Shown here: in pieces, positions 21,737-32,510 of the stretch | Position numbering within the stretch: the first letter of the stretch is position 1 | Layout: every line of letters starts with the position of its first letter | Notes under the pieces: generated by a model | Told to the model about the DNA's origin: nothing | The model's database searches: none | The model's input: only the letters and a program-made list of their open reading frames with translations | Made by a program: the position numbers and the translations under genes | Assembly (NCBI RefSeq): GCF_900105995.1 | Contig: NZ_LT629785.1 | Location: 1,240,001-1,304,000 of the forward strand | DNA length: 64,000 bases | Origin: Pseudomonas pohangensis | GTDB taxonomy: Bacteria > Pseudomonadota > Gammaproteobacteria > Pseudomonadales > Pseudomonadaceae | Direction of reading: 5' to 3'

Positions 21737-22112
21737 GGTCAATCCTTCAAAGTGTGAGTGTGGTTAGGCACCGGTTTCCCGCAAGAGCCGTTGTTCCAAC
21801 GAGGTTGCACACTGTAGGTCGCGAAGTCATGACTGGTTCGGCGTGTCTGCCGGAGAGGGGGTGTACGAACGGCAGGATGACGATCATTCAGAAGTGAGGG
21901 TGTCACTCTTCGCTAATCAGGCGAACGCCTTGCGGCTTGAAGATCTGTGGGTCATTCCGGCTGCTACGTTAAACGCTTCCCCGTCCCTCGGGACAACTTC
22001 GTTCCAGTCGCAACCTCGTCGAACTGCCTTGTGGGCCTGGTAAGACACAGATCACAGCGAGGGTTATCGCTGCAATCCGGAGGGCCTCTAGGGTCCTCTG
22101 GCTAGCGGGAGC
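21737..22112 (-). promoter_or_regulatory. Long aceA leader (about 375 nt) with a possible leader peptide
   Basis: If transcription starts at the promoter at 22119-22147, the aceA mRNA carries a leader of about 375 nt. It includes a GTCCC-GA-GGGAC hairpin (near 21990-22001) and several GGA triplets. A 27-codon frame (21830 to 21747, MTSRPTVCNL...) ends with a TGA that abuts the aceA AGGA ribosome-binding site, but has no good ribosome-binding site of its own. No protein-coding gene fits the region on either strand. Confidence 0.5.
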
Positions 22113-22118
22113 GGGGCA

Positions 22119-22147
22119 ATAATGCGCTTGCAGCTGGCATTCGTCAA
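22119..22147 (-). promoter_or_regulatory. Sigma-70 promoter of aceA
   Basis: Minus strand: -35 TTGACG (22147-22142), a 17-bp spacer, and -10 CATTAT (22124-22119). Spacing is optimal and the -35 matches 5 of 6 consensus bases. It directs transcription toward aceA. Confidence 0.7.
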
Positions 22148-22153
22148 ACGTTT

Positions 22154-22179
22154 TGTAGTGTTTTTTTTCCACTACTACA
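22154..22179. promoter_or_regulatory. TGTAGT...ACTACA operator-like inverted repeat upstream of aceA
   Basis: TGTAGT at 22154-22159 and ACTACA at 22174-22179, with an inner perfect repeat GTAGTG-N9-CACTAC (22155-22175) around a T-tract. It lies immediately upstream of the aceA -35. The same half-sites, closer together, occur in the icd promoter. Possible binding site for the RpiR-type regulator RccR; that assignment is from memory and is inference. Confidence 0.6.
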
Positions 22180-22209
22180 TAATTTTTGGCCAGAGCATTC
22201 GCAGGCTTT

Positions 22210-23019
22210 TCAGGGGGCAACTTCGACTTTGATGCGCATCGACATATCGTCTGCACTGCCCGAGGTGGAGCGTTGCAGGAAGCCCGAATCCTGCCCCTGG
22301 CTCTGGCTGCTGACGCCGCCCAGTGAAATCCATTCGCCAAGGCGGCCGTTGACTCGCGTATCGGTGCTCTGCACGTTGATTACGCCCGGCTGCGAGCGGC
22401 TCAGGCTGTCGTTGTTGCTGCGAATGCTGAGGTTGACCCGGTCGCCCGAAACCGTGGCGGTAACCAGGAAGCCACTGGTGACATTCCGGTACTGGGTGTT
22501 CTGGATGGTCTGGCCGTAGGGTCCGCTGCTGGTGGTCCTGAGAGGCACGCTCTGGCCCACCTGGATCAGCGCGGGATAGCCCTCTGTGGCCTGCACCTGT
22601 TGCACGCCGCCACTGTTGCTGGTGCTTTTGTTGTTGATGATGCGGACCTGGTCCTTGCCATTGATTTCGCCGCGTCCGGCAATGATCTCGACATTGCCTG
22701 CACTGGCCGAGCCGTCCACGCGATAGCCTCTGTCGGAATCCGAAGCCGTTCCGCTGGTGTCGAGGGTGATCAGCAGGCGCCTGGGCTGCGTGTCCAGTTG
22801 CTGGATGACGCTGCGTAGCTCTGCAATTTTTTCCGCTGGTGCGCTGACTATCAGCTGATTGCCGTAAACACTCGCCCGGCCTTCGCTGCCGAGCACCGAC
22901 TGGGCCGTGGCCAGCACGTCATCGGCGGTCAGGTAGTCGAGCGCTATCACTTCCGTGGCTGCCTGCGCGGTAAAACTGATGCCGAGCAGAACAGTCAGGC
23001 AGAGCCGGCGAAAAGTCAT
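22210..23019 (-). CDS. Secretin N-domain-like periplasmic protein, function unknown
   Basis: 269 residues with a signal peptide (1-20, ending AQA). Next comes a region resembling the N0/N1 domains of type II/III secretins: VIALDYLTADDVLATAQSV and the pattern VYGNQLIVSAPAEKIAELR...IQQLDTQPRR. The remainder is a Ser/Gly/Asn-rich beta-type region (residues about 90-265) with IQVGQSVPLR and GEWISLGGVSSQSQG, similar to the core of secretins but too short to form a gate. No pilus or secretion genes lie nearby. Its start overlaps the upstream gene's stop by 4 bp, so the two are coupled. Confidence 0.7.
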   Translation of the reverse strand: MTFRRLCLTVLLGISFTAQAATEVIALDYLTADDVLATAQSVLGSEGRASVYGNQLIVSAPAEKIAELRSVIQQLDTQPRRLLITLDTSGTASDSDRGYRVDGSASAGNVEIIAGRGEINGKDQVRIINNKSTSNSGGVQQVQATEGYPALIQVGQSVPLRTTSSGPYGQTIQNTQYRNVTSGFLVTATVSGDRVNLSIRSNNDSLSRSQPGVINVQSTDTRVNGRLGEWISLGGVSSQSQGQDSGFLQRSTSGSADDMSMRIKVEVAP

Positions 23020-23648
23020 AGCAGAAAGCTCCTCAGGTCGGGGTCGAGCACACTGCTGTCCCAGGCCTGATCGAACTGGGCCTGGCGCAGGCGGGTACGA
23101 CCGGGATCATTGAACAAGGCGTAACCGGCATATTGGTCGATCTCGGGGCGCAGCAGCAAGCCGCGATCATCTGCCAGCAGAAATGCCACTTCTTCGGCCG
23201 GATAGTCCGGATGCAGCTTGCGGATATGCAGGTTGCTCGACAGGCGCCGGGACAGGGTGAGTAGCCGGTGGCCGTCCCTGACCGCTCTGCCACTGTCGCG
23301 GAGCAGGATGCGTAACCGGTTGTGCGGATGGCCGAGCAGAAAAGCCCTGCAGCTATCCTGAATCAGGTTGTGGTTGTACAGCCAGGGTTCCAGGTCGGGG
23401 GTGTACAGGCACAGGCTGCGGCGTGCCTGCTGGAGCATTGCCAGCATCAGGCAGCGCGCCTGTTCGGCGCTATTGAAACGCTGCAGTTCGGTGGTCTCGC
23501 CGAGGGTGAACGGGGCAGGCTCCCAGACCTGGAGCCTCGCCGGGCTGGTAGACGGGTTGTTGATGCTGAAGCGCCCCGGTGAGTCGAACTCGATGGGGGC
23601 CAATTCCGCATCGGGCTGATGGTCTGTATCCGGGCTGTCCTCGTTCAT
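23016..23648 (-). CDS. DUF7931-like conserved protein (phospholipase-D-like fold)
   Basis: 210 residues, no signal peptide or membrane span. After about 60 divergent residues there is a region with FNSAEQARCLMLAMLQQARRSLCLYTPDLEPWLY and LRDSGRAVRDGHRLLTLSRRLSS, resembling the conserved proteins found next to GNAT acetyltransferases in Pseudomonas. The pattern recalls PLD-like folds but I see no HKD catalytic motif. It overlaps the secretin-like gene by 4 bp and lies 11 bp after the GNAT gene. Function unknown. Confidence 0.65.
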   Translation of the reverse strand: MNEDSPDTDHQPDAELAPIEFDSPGRFSINNPSTSPARLQVWEPAPFTLGETTELQRFNSAEQARCLMLAMLQQARRSLCLYTPDLEPWLYNHNLIQDSCRAFLLGHPHNRLRILLRDSGRAVRDGHRLLTLSRRLSSNLHIRKLHPDYPAEEVAFLLADDRGLLLRPEIDQYAGYALFNDPGRTRLRQAQFDQAWDSSVLDPDLRSFLL

Positions 23649-23659
23649 GCGGGCCTCGC

Positions 23660-24085
23660 TCAGTGACTATCGCGCACCATGTCGACATGCGGTATGCCGG
23701 CGTCCAGATATTCGCCGCTGACTACCTTGAAGCCTAGCCGTTCATAGAAAGGTGTGGCGTGAACCTGTGCGCTGAGCATCTGCCGCTTCAGGCCAATCCG
23801 TTCGGCTTCGGCGATCGCGCGGTGCAGGATGGCGTCGCCTACATGCAGGCCGCGCCAGTCCTTGAGCACCGAAACCCGGCCGATATGGCCGTCCGGCAAC
23901 AGGCGTGCGGTGCCGATCGGGTAGTCGCCTTCGTAGGCCAGGAAGTGGATGGCATCTGCATCCTCGGCATCCCACTCAAGCTCCGGCGGCACCGATTGCT
24001 CGTTGATAAACACATTTTCACGTATCTGCCGCAATACGGCGTTGTCATCTTGCCAGCTGGCAATGCGTACATGAATCTCACTCAT
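23660..24085 (-). CDS. GNAT family N-acetyltransferase (ElaA/YjcF-like)
   Basis: 141 residues, a single GNAT domain. FINEQSVPPELEWDAEDADA is typical of the ElaA/YjcF subgroup, and the acetyl-CoA loop VLKDWRGLHVG is at 73-83. The ATG at 24085 has GGAG 7 nt upstream and overlaps the end of the uL16 hydroxylase gene by 8 bp, so translation is probably coupled. Acceptor substrate unknown. Confidence 0.87.
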   Translation of the reverse strand: MSEIHVRIASWQDDNAVLRQIRENVFINEQSVPPELEWDAEDADAIHFLAYEGDYPIGTARLLPDGHIGRVSVLKDWRGLHVGDAILHRAIAEAERIGLKRQMLSAQVHATPFYERLGFKVVSGEYLDAGIPHVDMVRDSH

Positions 24086-25244
24086 CAGCAAACTCCAGAC
24101 TCCCTTGTCTGATCAGTTCAAGGATCAATTTAGCTGCCTCGTCATCCTTCAACCAGGCTGCAAGGTTTTCCAGGTGCAGTGCGTCGGCGGCACAAATGCT
24201 GCGTACCAGGTCGCGCAGGTTGCCGGGCAGCAGCCGGCTGTTGCCACTGGCAAACAGCAGGACATCTCCATCCACTTCAGACCAGGCCAGGCGGGCGCTG
24301 GGGTTGCGCACCAGCAGGGCGCCCTGGTGCAGCGCGTCAAGTAATTCGGCGTCATCGATGGCGCAGCCGCCGAGCCGTTCCGGGTAGCGGGGTTCGGTCA
24401 TGAACTGGCCAAACCAGCTCAACAGCAGGCGGTCGTCACTCAGCTGCTCGGTGAGCATGCTTCTGAGGCGCTGTACGGCGTCCGGGCGGATCTGTTGAGG
24501 ATCGCTGGCGGGCAGGGCGCCGGCATCGCTGTAGCGCTCCTCGTCGGTGAGGAACTGGGCAATGAAGTCGGTGTAGTGGGTCAGTACCTCGGCGGTACTC
24601 GGCGCGCGAAAGCCGATCGAGTAGGTCATGCAGTCGTTTTCTGCAGTGCCGTAGTGGGCCAGGCGTGGTGGCAGGTAAAGCATGTCGCCGGGCTCCAGCA
24701 GCCACTCCTCCTGCTGTTCGAATTCGGCGAGGATGCGCAGTTCCGCATGCTCCAGCAGCGGGCTGTCGGCATCACACATCTGGCCAATGCGCCAGCGGCG
24801 CTGGCCATGGCCCTGCAGCAGGAATACATCGTAGTTGTCGAAGTGCGGACCCACGCCGCCGCCGGGAGCAGCGAAGCTGATCATCACGTCGTCAATGCGC
24901 CAGCTGGGCAGGAAGCTGAATTGTTCGCGCAACTCGGCGACTTCCGGAATGAACTGATCGACTGCCTGCACCAGCAGGGTCCAGTCACGCTCGGGCAGAT
25001 TCTGGTAGGTGTCCTCGGCAAAGGGGCCGCGGCGCAATTCCCAGGGTTGCTCGCCATGCTCGATGACCAGACGTGACTCGATTTCTTCTTCCAGTGACAG
25101 GCCGGCCAGCTCGTCGGGTGACAGCGGGCTCTCGAAGTCCGCAATGGCCTGGCGAATCAGCAAGGGTTTTTTCTGCCAGTAGTCACGCAGAAATTCGCGG
25201 GCAGTCAGGCCGCCTAGAAGTTGCAGGGGTGATTCAGCAGTCAT
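24078..25244 (-). CDS. Ribosomal protein uL16 3-hydroxylase (RoxA/YcfD-like, JmjC/cupin)
   Basis: 388 residues. An Fe(II)/2-oxoglutarate oxygenase that in E. coli YcfD hydroxylates an arginine of ribosomal protein uL16. Metal ligands are His134 and Asp136 (GPHFDNYDVFLLQ) and His197 (RLAHYG). The C-terminal winged-helix-like region is present. The start at MTAESPLQLLGG (25244) is chosen by similarity; an upstream in-frame start would add 12 residues overlapping the purB terminator. No strong ribosome-binding site is seen. Confidence 0.9.
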   Translation of the reverse strand: MTAESPLQLLGGLTAREFLRDYWQKKPLLIRQAIADFESPLSPDELAGLSLEEEIESRLVIEHGEQPWELRRGPFAEDTYQNLPERDWTLLVQAVDQFIPEVAELREQFSFLPSWRIDDVMISFAAPGGGVGPHFDNYDVFLLQGHGQRRWRIGQMCDADSPLLEHAELRILAEFEQQEEWLLEPGDMLYLPPRLAHYGTAENDCMTYSIGFRAPSTAEVLTHYTDFIAQFLTDEERYSDAGALPASDPQQIRPDAVQRLRSMLTEQLSDDRLLLSWFGQFMTEPRYPERLGGCAIDDAELLDALHQGALLVRNPSARLAWSEVDGDVLLFASGNSRLLPGNLRDLVRSICAADALHLENLAAWLKDDEAAKLILELIRQGSLEFADE

Positions 25245-25261
25245 TGATTTTGGTCTTCGGC

Positions 25262-25290
25262 AAAAGAAAACGCCCGACACGGCCGGGCGT
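25262..25290 (-). terminator. Rho-independent terminator after purB
   Basis: Minus strand: ACGCCCG (25290-25284) pairs with CGGGCGT (25276-25270), 7 bp, followed by TTTCTTTT. It lies 18 bp after the purB stop. Confidence 0.9.
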
Positions 25291-25307
25291 GAGCGACAGC
25301 AGGTTAT

Positions 25308-26717
<1,410 letters not shown>

Positions 26718-26762
26718 TCATACATGAAACAGGCTGTTGACTGCGCGCTTTGCCGGTGCCGC

Positions 26763-27626
26763 TCAGGCTTTGCGTCGGGTAATCGACAACAGGCTGGCGG
26801 AGAAGATCAGCGCGGCGCCGATCAGGAAGGTCAGATCCGGCGTTTCGCCCCAGCGTAGCCAGGCAATGATGCCGGCGAAAACGATGGCCAGATAGGCAAA
26901 GGGACCGATCACTCCTGGTGGAGCCAGACCATAGGCCTTGGACATGACAATCTGACTGGTAGTGGCCAGCAGGCCGACCACCAGCAGCAAGCCGTATTCA
27001 TGGGTATGCAGTGGCTGCCAGGACCAGCTCAGCGGAATGGCCGAGACCAGTGCGCTGAACAGCGAGAAATAAAACACGATGCGGTAGGCCGGCTCGGTAT
27101 CGCTCATTTCCCGAATCGAGACAAAGGCGAACGCCGCCAGAATGCTGGCGGACAGGCCGACCAGTGCCTGACCCTCAAATAGCGTATGACCGGGTTTGGC
27201 CACCAGCAGCACACCAATCAGGCCAATGCCGGTGGTCAGCGCCATACGCTTGCTCAGGGGCTCCTTCAGCCACCACCAGGCGATAAGCGGGGTGAACACC
27301 GGCGCCGAGTAGGTAAACAGCATGGCATCGGCCAGCGGCAGGTGGGCGATGGCGTAGAAGAAGCAGTACATCGCTGCCAGGCCGTAGGTGGTACGCCACA
27401 TATGCGACTTCAGGCGGCGGGTCTTGAGCGGTTGTACGCCTTTGAGCAACAGCAGTGGCAGGAAAAACAGCACGCCGACCAGATTGCGAAAAAACACCAC
27501 CGATTCGTTATTGACCGTTGCCGAGGCTTCGCGAATCACCACGCCCATCAGCGAGAAAAGCAGCGCCGACAGGGCCAGATAAAGAGCGCCCTGAAGGGGC
27601 TTTACGCTGCGTATCGGCAGGTTCAA
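26763..27626 (-). CDS. DMT superfamily (EamA) transporter
   Basis: A ten-span inner-membrane transporter with two EamA repeats (about residues 10-140 and 150-285). Substrate unknown; relatives export amino acids or metabolites. The preferred start is the TTG at 27626, whose last two bases overlap the TGA stop of hflD (TTGA), giving 287 residues that begin just before the first span. A GTG at 27719 would add 31 hydrophilic residues inside hflD. Neither start has a clear ribosome-binding site. Confidence 0.82.
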   Translation of the reverse strand: MNLPIRSVKPLQGALYLALSALLFSLMGVVIREASATVNNESVVFFRNLVGVLFFLPLLLLKGVQPLKTRRLKSHMWRTTYGLAAMYCFFYAIAHLPLADAMLFTYSAPVFTPLIAWWWLKEPLSKRMALTTGIGLIGVLLVAKPGHTLFEGQALVGLSASILAAFAFVSIREMSDTEPAYRIVFYFSLFSALVSAIPLSWSWQPLHTHEYGLLLVVGLLATTSQIVMSKAYGLAPPGVIGPFAYLAIVFAGIIAWLRWGETPDLTFLIGAALIFSASLLSITRRKA

Positions 27627-28252
27627 GGTGCGGAGCTGCGCAGGAGCGGTTGCAGTTCCCGAAGCAGTTTGTTGCGGCTCAACAACAGCTGCCAGCGATG
27701 ACCGCCGAGTTGTCGCCACAGTCTTGCCGAGCGGATACCGGTCAGCAAAATAGCGCGGATTTTTGCCGCGTTGCCGGCTTGCTGGAGATAGCGCATTTCG
27801 CCCTGCACCTGGATGCGCAGACGGAAGGTGCTGATGGTGTCCTGATACAGCGCGCCGCAGGCGGCAATCACATTGTCATGGGCAATGCCGAAATGGCTGA
27901 CCTGCTGTTCAATGCTGTCCAGACGCTTGCCGATGATTTCCAGTAGGTCGTCGCGTTTGGCCAGCTGCCGCTCGAGGGCGAGCAGGGCGAGGGCGTATTT
28001 CAGCGGCTCGCGTTGCAAATTGCCCGGGTTGCGCTCCAGGGCGTTGGCCAGGGCGCGATAACCTTCACGCAGATTCAGATCGTCGCCGCCATAGACCTGA
28101 AGTGTGCTGTCCGGATCGCGCACCAGCAGGGCGCCGAGCAGGCAGCTGATGGCGGGGGTGCTGGCCTGGCCGGTCTTGGCCAGCTTGTCGACCAGCGCTG
28201 CGGCCTGAAAAACGGCGGCCAGTGCGACTAATTGTTCCTGGGTCTGATTCAT
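27623..28252 (-). CDS. hflD: High-frequency lysogenization protein HflD homologue
   Basis: 209 residues, mostly helical, matching the HflD/YcfC family: an N-terminal [23 protein letters not shown] and [31 protein letters not shown] further in. In E. coli it is a peripheral membrane protein that affects lambda CII; its host role is unclear. The gene lies directly after mnmA (ATGA overlap), the usual arrangement in gammaproteobacteria. Confidence 0.93.
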   Translation of the reverse strand: MNQTQEQLVALAAVFQAAALVDKLAKTGQASTPAISCLLGALLVRDPDSTLQVYGGDDLNLREGYRALANALERNPGNLQREPLKYALALLALERQLAKRDDLLEIIGKRLDSIEQQVSHFGIAHDNVIAACGALYQDTISTFRLRIQVQGEMRYLQQAGNAAKIRAILLTGIRSARLWRQLGGHRWQLLLSRNKLLRELQPLLRSSAP

Positions 28253-29379
28253 GCGCGGATTGCCCTGTTGACGGTTGCTTCAGCGCTCTCGATCACGCCG
28301 CCACCCAGGCAGATCTCGCCATTGTAGAAAACCACTGACTGGCCGGGTGTCACTGCGCGTTGCGGTTGCTCGAAGACGGCCCGATAACCGGTGGCGGTCT
28401 GCTCCAGTGTGCAGGCCTGATCCGCCTGGCGATAACGCACCTTCGCTGTGAGCCGCCGCGGCGTGTCCAGCTCCACAGGATTGACCCAGTAGATGTGCGA
28501 GGCCAGCAGGGCATCGGAAAACAGCCAGGGATGATCATTGCCCTGACCGACGACCAGCACATTGCGCTGCAGATCCTTGACCAGCACGTACCAGGGGTCG
28601 TCACCGGCGTCCTTCAGCCCGCCAATTCCCAGCCCCTGGCGCTGGCCGATGGTGTGGTACATCAGCCCGTGGTGACGGCCGATGACGGTGCCTTCGGTGG
28701 TTTCGATGTCACCTGGCTGGGCCGGCAGGTATTGCTTGAGGAAATCACTGAAACGTCGCTCGCCGATAAAGCAGATGCCGGTGGAGTCCTTCTTCTTGGC
28801 GGTGGCCAGGCCATATTTTTCCGCGATGGCGCGAACCTGCGGTTTTTCCAGTTCGCCGACCGGGAACAGCGTCTTGCCGATCTGCTCACCACCCACGGCA
28901 TGCAGGAAGTAGCTCTGGTCCTTGTTCGGGTCCAGGCCCTTGAGCAGCTCGCTGCGGCCGTCGATGTCGCGGCGGCGTACATAGTGGCCGGTGGCAATCA
29001 GCTCGGCGCCCAGGTTCAGCGCATAGTCGAGGAAGGCCTTGAACTTGATTTCGCGGTTGCACAGGATGTCCGGATTGGGTGTGCGGCCAGCCTTGTATTC
29101 AGCGAGAAAGTGCTCGAAGACGTTATCCCAGTACTCGGCCGCGAAGTTGGCGGTGTGTAGCGGGATGCCGATGCTGTCACAGACTGCTTGTGCATCGGCC
29201 AGGTCGGCCATGGCGGTGCAATATTCGGTGCCGTCGTCTTCCTCCCAGTTCTTCATGAACAGGCCTTCCACCTGATAGCCCTGTTCCAGCAGGAGCAGGG
29301 CGGAAACCGACGAATCGACACCGCCGGACATGCCGACAATCACGCGGGGTTTGTTTTTGCTGGGGGTGAGGCTGGTCAT
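28249..29379 (-). CDS. mnmA: tRNA-specific 2-thiouridylase MnmA
   Basis: 376 residues. Adds sulfur to U34 of tRNA Lys, Glu and Gln. The PP-loop SGGVDSS is at 18-24; the two catalytic cysteines are Cys107 ([12 protein letters not shown]) and Cys203 ([10 protein letters not shown]). Domain order is complete, with the C-terminal beta-barrel ending in LGGGVIE. Start ATG at 29379. Confidence 0.97.
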   Translation of the reverse strand: MTSLTPSKNKPRVIVGMSGGVDSSVSALLLLEQGYQVEGLFMKNWEEDDGTEYCTAMADLADAQAVCDSIGIPLHTANFAAEYWDNVFEHFLAEYKAGRTPNPDILCNREIKFKAFLDYALNLGAELIATGHYVRRRDIDGRSELLKGLDPNKDQSYFLHAVGGEQIGKTLFPVGELEKPQVRAIAEKYGLATAKKKDSTGICFIGERRFSDFLKQYLPAQPGDIETTEGTVIGRHHGLMYHTIGQRQGLGIGGLKDAGDDPWYVLVKDLQRNVLVVGQGNDHPWLFSDALLASHIYWVNPVELDTPRRLTAKVRYRQADQACTLEQTATGYRAVFEQPQRAVTPGQSVVFYNGEICLGGGVIESAEATVNRAIRA

Positions 29380-29441
29380 GGCGGCTGGAAGTTACGGCAA
29401 AAGGGCGCTGATTCTAACAGGCGTGAACGGGCTGGGGTGAA

Positions 29442-29888
29442 TCAGCTGCGTGGGCGGATCAGCTTCAGCGGGAACAGTTCACCTTGCAGGTAGTCGTCTA
29501 TGCAGCGCAGAACCAGCTCGCTGCGCCAGCGTTCGGGTTGGCTGGCCAGTTCATCGCGGGTCAGCCAGCGCGGGCCGATAATGCCTTCATCCAGCGGACT
29601 GTCGGCTCTTTGGCGCAGGGCTCTGCCGGCAAAACACACGCGCTGGTAGGTCACGCCGTTGCTCGGCGCGGTATACAGGTAGATGCCGATCACTGCAGTC
29701 AATTCGACTTCCCAGCCGGTTTCTTCCAGGGTTTCGCGCAGGGCGGCTTCGCTCAGGCTCTCATCGGCGTCCAGATGCCCGGCGGGCTGGTTGAAGACCG
29801 CGCGGCCTTCAGCCATTTCCTCGACCAGCAGAAAGCGCCCTTGATCTTCGATGACCGTGGCGACGGTGATGTGTGGCTGCCAATCCAT
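29442..29888 (-). CDS. Nudix hydrolase (NudJ-like phosphatase)
   Basis: 148 residues. The Nudix box begins at Gly37 and is intact: GHLDADESLSEAALRETL then EETGW. Homologues next to mnmA (NudJ) hydrolyse nucleoside tri- and diphosphates and thiamine pyrimidine pyrophosphates. The ATG at 29888 (MDWQPHITVA) has AAGGG 7 nt upstream, better than the in-frame start at 29909. Confidence 0.9.
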   Translation of the reverse strand: MDWQPHITVATVIEDQGRFLLVEEMAEGRAVFNQPAGHLDADESLSEAALRETLEETGWEVELTAVIGIYLYTAPSNGVTYQRVCFAGRALRQRADSPLDEGIIGPRWLTRDELASQPERWRSELVLRCIDDYLQGELFPLKLIRPRS

Positions 29889-29952
29889 AAATTTTCCCTT
29901 GCGGTTCAAGGAGCAAGAATAACCGGAGTATCCGCTTGCGGGTCAGACTGAA

Positions 29953-29988
29953 AGCACAAACCCCGACGCAGAGGCCGGGGTTTGTGCT
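29953..29988 (-). terminator. Hairpin terminator after idh
   Basis: A 13-bp perfect stem: AGCACAAACCCCG (29953-29965) with CGGGGTTTGTGCT (29976-29988) and a 10-nt loop, 31 bp after the idh stop. The T-run is short on either strand, so it could act mainly as a 3' stabiliser. Confidence 0.7.
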
Positions 29989-30019
29989 GGTGCAGCGTTT
30001 GAAGTCGCTGATCAGGCGA

Positions 30020-32245
30020 TCAAGCCAGCGCAGCCAGAGCGTTGTTGAAGGTAGCGCTCGGGCGCATGACCTGGCTGGTCAGTTGCGGGTCGGCGTGATA
30101 GTAGCCGCCGATATCGACCGGCTTGCCCTGCACGGCCGAGAGCTCGGCGACGATCGTCGCTTCGTTGTCGCTCAGTGCCTTGGCCAACGGCGCGAAATGC
30201 GCCTGCAGTTCGGGATCTTCGCTCTGCGCCGCCAGTTCCTGTGCCCAGTACAGGGCCAGGTAGAAGTGGCTGCCGCGATTATCCAGCTCGCCGGTTTTGC
30301 GTGATGGCGACTTGTCGTTGTCCAGCAGTTTGCCGGTTGCCTTGTCCAGGGTTTTGCCCAGCAGGGTGGCTTTGGCGTTTTTGGTCTTGATACCGGTGTC
30401 TTCCAGCGAGACAGCCAGTGCCAGGAACTCGCCGAGCGAATCCCAGCGCAGGTGATTTTCTTCCAGCACTTGCTGCACGTGCTTGGGTGCCGAGCCGCCT
30501 GCGCCGGTTTCGTACATGCCGCCACCGGCCATCAGCGGCACGATGGAGAGCATCTTCGCCGAGGTGCCCAGCTCCATGATCGGGAACAGGTCGGTCAGGT
30601 AGTCGCGCAATACGTTACCGGTGACCGAAATGGTGTCCTTGCCACGAATCAGACGCTCCATGGTCAGGCGGATGGCTTCGTTGTAACCCATGATGCGGAT
30701 GTCGAGGCCGCTCAGGTCGCATTCCTGCAGCGTGGCTTCGACCTTTTTCTGCAGCTCGCGGTCGTGGGCACGCTCGGGATCGAGCCAGAAGATGGCGGGT
30801 GTGTCGGACTGGCGGGCACGGGTTACGGCCAGCTTGACCCAGTCGCGGATCGCCGCATCCTTGGTCTGGCAGGCGCGCCAGATGTCACCGGCTTCCACTT
30901 CGTGCTGCATCAGCACTTTGCCGTCTGCATCAACCACGCGCATGGTGCCGTCGGCGGTCATTTCGAAAGTCTTGTCGTGGGAGCCATATTCTTCGGCTTT
31001 CTGCGCCATCAGGCCGACGTTCGGCACGCTGCCCATGGTGGTCGGATCAAAGGCGCCATTGGTTTTGCAGAAGTTGATCATTTCCTGATAGATGCGCGCA
31101 TAGGTGCTCTCGGGCATGACTGCCTTGGTGTCCTTGAGCTTGCCGTCCTTGCCCCACATCTGCCCGGAGCTGCGGATCATGGCTGGCATCGAGGCATCGA
31201 CAATCACATCACTGGGAATATGCAGGTTGGTAATGCCTTTGACCGAGTCCACCATGGCCATTTCCGGGCGATCGCTGTAGCAGTCATGGATGTCGTGGAG
31301 GATTTCTTCCTGTTGCGAATCCGGCAGACTCTTGATCTTGTCGTAGACACTGCTCAGGCCGTTGTTCGGATTGACGCCGAGTTCGCGGAACAGGTCGTGA
31401 TACTTGTCGAACACACCCTTGTAGTACACGCTCACGGCATGCCCGAAGACGATCGGGTGGGACACCTTCATCATCGTGGCCTTGACGTGCAGCGACCACA
31501 TGACGCCGGTTTCCTTGCAGTCCTGCAGGGTCTTTTCGAAGAATTCACGCAGCTTGCGACCACTCATGAACATGCTGTCGAAAACTTCGCCATCCTGCAG
31601 GCTGAGTTTTTTCTTGACCTCGACCTGGCCGTCCCTGCCAACGAACTCGATGCGTACTTCGCCAGCCTTGGGCATGGTGATCGATTGCTCGCTGGAGAAA
31701 AAGTCGCCGCCGCGCATGTAGTCGGCGTGGGAGCGTGAAGCCATGCTCCATTTGCCCATGCTGTGTGGACGCTTGCGGGCAAAGGCTTTGACCGCCGCTG
31801 GCGCACGACGGTCGGAGTTGCCTTCACGCAATACCGGGTTTACCGCGCTGCCAAGTACCTTGCTGTAACGCGCGTGGGCGTCCTTTTCAGCATCCGTTTT
31901 GGGATCGTCAGGGAAATTCGGGATGTTGTAACCGTGTGCCTGAAGCTCGGCGATGGCAGCCTTGAGCTGTGGAATCGAGGCGCTGATGTTTGGCAGCTTG
32001 ATGATGTTGGCTTCTGGCGTGGTGGCCAGCTGCGCCAGCTTGGCGAGTTCATTCTCGACAGGCTTGTCGGCATTCAGTTGATCGGCAAAGCTGGCGAGGA
32101 TGCGCCCGGCAAGAGAAATATCGCTGGTTTCGACGGCTATTCCGGCCGAAGCAGCGAAGGCTTCCACGATAGGCAGAAGCGAGTAGGTTGCCAGGGCAGG
32201 TGCTTCGTCGGTGAAGGTATAGATGATCTTCGAGCTGGTGGACAT
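30020..32245 (-). CDS. idh: Monomeric NADP-dependent isocitrate dehydrogenase
   Basis: 741 residues, the large monomeric IDH family. Oxidatively decarboxylates isocitrate to 2-oxoglutarate with NADP. Recognisable segments: [18 protein letters not shown] at the N-terminus, [11 protein letters not shown], and [20 protein letters not shown]. It is unrelated in sequence to the dimeric Icd encoded divergently 507 bp away. It is not expected to be a substrate of the IDH kinase AceK. Start ATG at 32245 with AGAGGG upstream. Confidence 0.97.
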   Translation of the reverse strand: MSTSSKIIYTFTDEAPALATYSLLPIVEAFAASAGIAVETSDISLAGRILASFADQLNADKPVENELAKLAQLATTPEANIIKLPNISASIPQLKAAIAELQAHGYNIPNFPDDPKTDAEKDAHARYSKVLGSAVNPVLREGNSDRRAPAAVKAFARKRPHSMGKWSMASRSHADYMRGGDFFSSEQSITMPKAGEVRIEFVGRDGQVEVKKKLSLQDGEVFDSMFMSGRKLREFFEKTLQDCKETGVMWSLHVKATMMKVSHPIVFGHAVSVYYKGVFDKYHDLFRELGVNPNNGLSSVYDKIKSLPDSQQEEILHDIHDCYSDRPEMAMVDSVKGITNLHIPSDVIVDASMPAMIRSSGQMWGKDGKLKDTKAVMPESTYARIYQEMINFCKTNGAFDPTTMGSVPNVGLMAQKAEEYGSHDKTFEMTADGTMRVVDADGKVLMQHEVEAGDIWRACQTKDAAIRDWVKLAVTRARQSDTPAIFWLDPERAHDRELQKKVEATLQECDLSGLDIRIMGYNEAIRLTMERLIRGKDTISVTGNVLRDYLTDLFPIMELGTSAKMLSIVPLMAGGGMYETGAGGSAPKHVQQVLEENHLRWDSLGEFLALAVSLEDTGIKTKNAKATLLGKTLDKATGKLLDNDKSPSRKTGELDNRGSHFYLALYWAQELAAQSEDPELQAHFAPLAKALSDNEATIVAELSAVQGKPVDIGGYYHADPQLTSQVMRPSATFNNALAALA

Positions 32246-32481
32246 TTGGAGTTAACCCTCTTTGTTTTCTGGGCGTAAAGTATCTTGAAATGCACAGGGT
32301 AGCTGCTTGGCCGAACCATGAAAGGGGTGCCGGCTATCGAGAAATTGCAGTGATGATACTGGCAACGCTCGCAGAGTTTTGAGCAGTGGAGATTATGCTG
32401 GCAGCGTAACCGGATGACACTCGAACGAATGTCTAATCCTGTTGAATGAACCCTCGGTCGATAATGTAACCATTTCGTCAA

Positions 32482-32510
32482 TTGTATCTTGTAGTTTTGC
32501 TACATATAAA
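32482..32510 (+). promoter_or_regulatory. Candidate icd promoter
   Basis: -35 TTGTAT (32482-32487), a 17-bp spacer and -10 TATAAA (32505-32510). The spacer is filled by the inverted repeat TGTAGTTTTGCTACA, so a bound protein would block polymerase. Confidence 0.65.
32490..32504. promoter_or_regulatory. TGTAG-N5-CTACA operator-like repeat in the icd promoter
   Basis: A perfect 5-bp inverted repeat TGTAG/CTACA separated by TTTTG, located between -35 and -10. The aceA promoter has the same half-sites with 16 bp between them. A shared regulator such as RccR is inferred. Confidence 0.6.

Noticed and set aside
20126..21757. 543-codon plus-strand frame opposite aceA
   Set aside because: It is the complement of isocitrate lyase, with no recognisable domain or ribosome-binding site.
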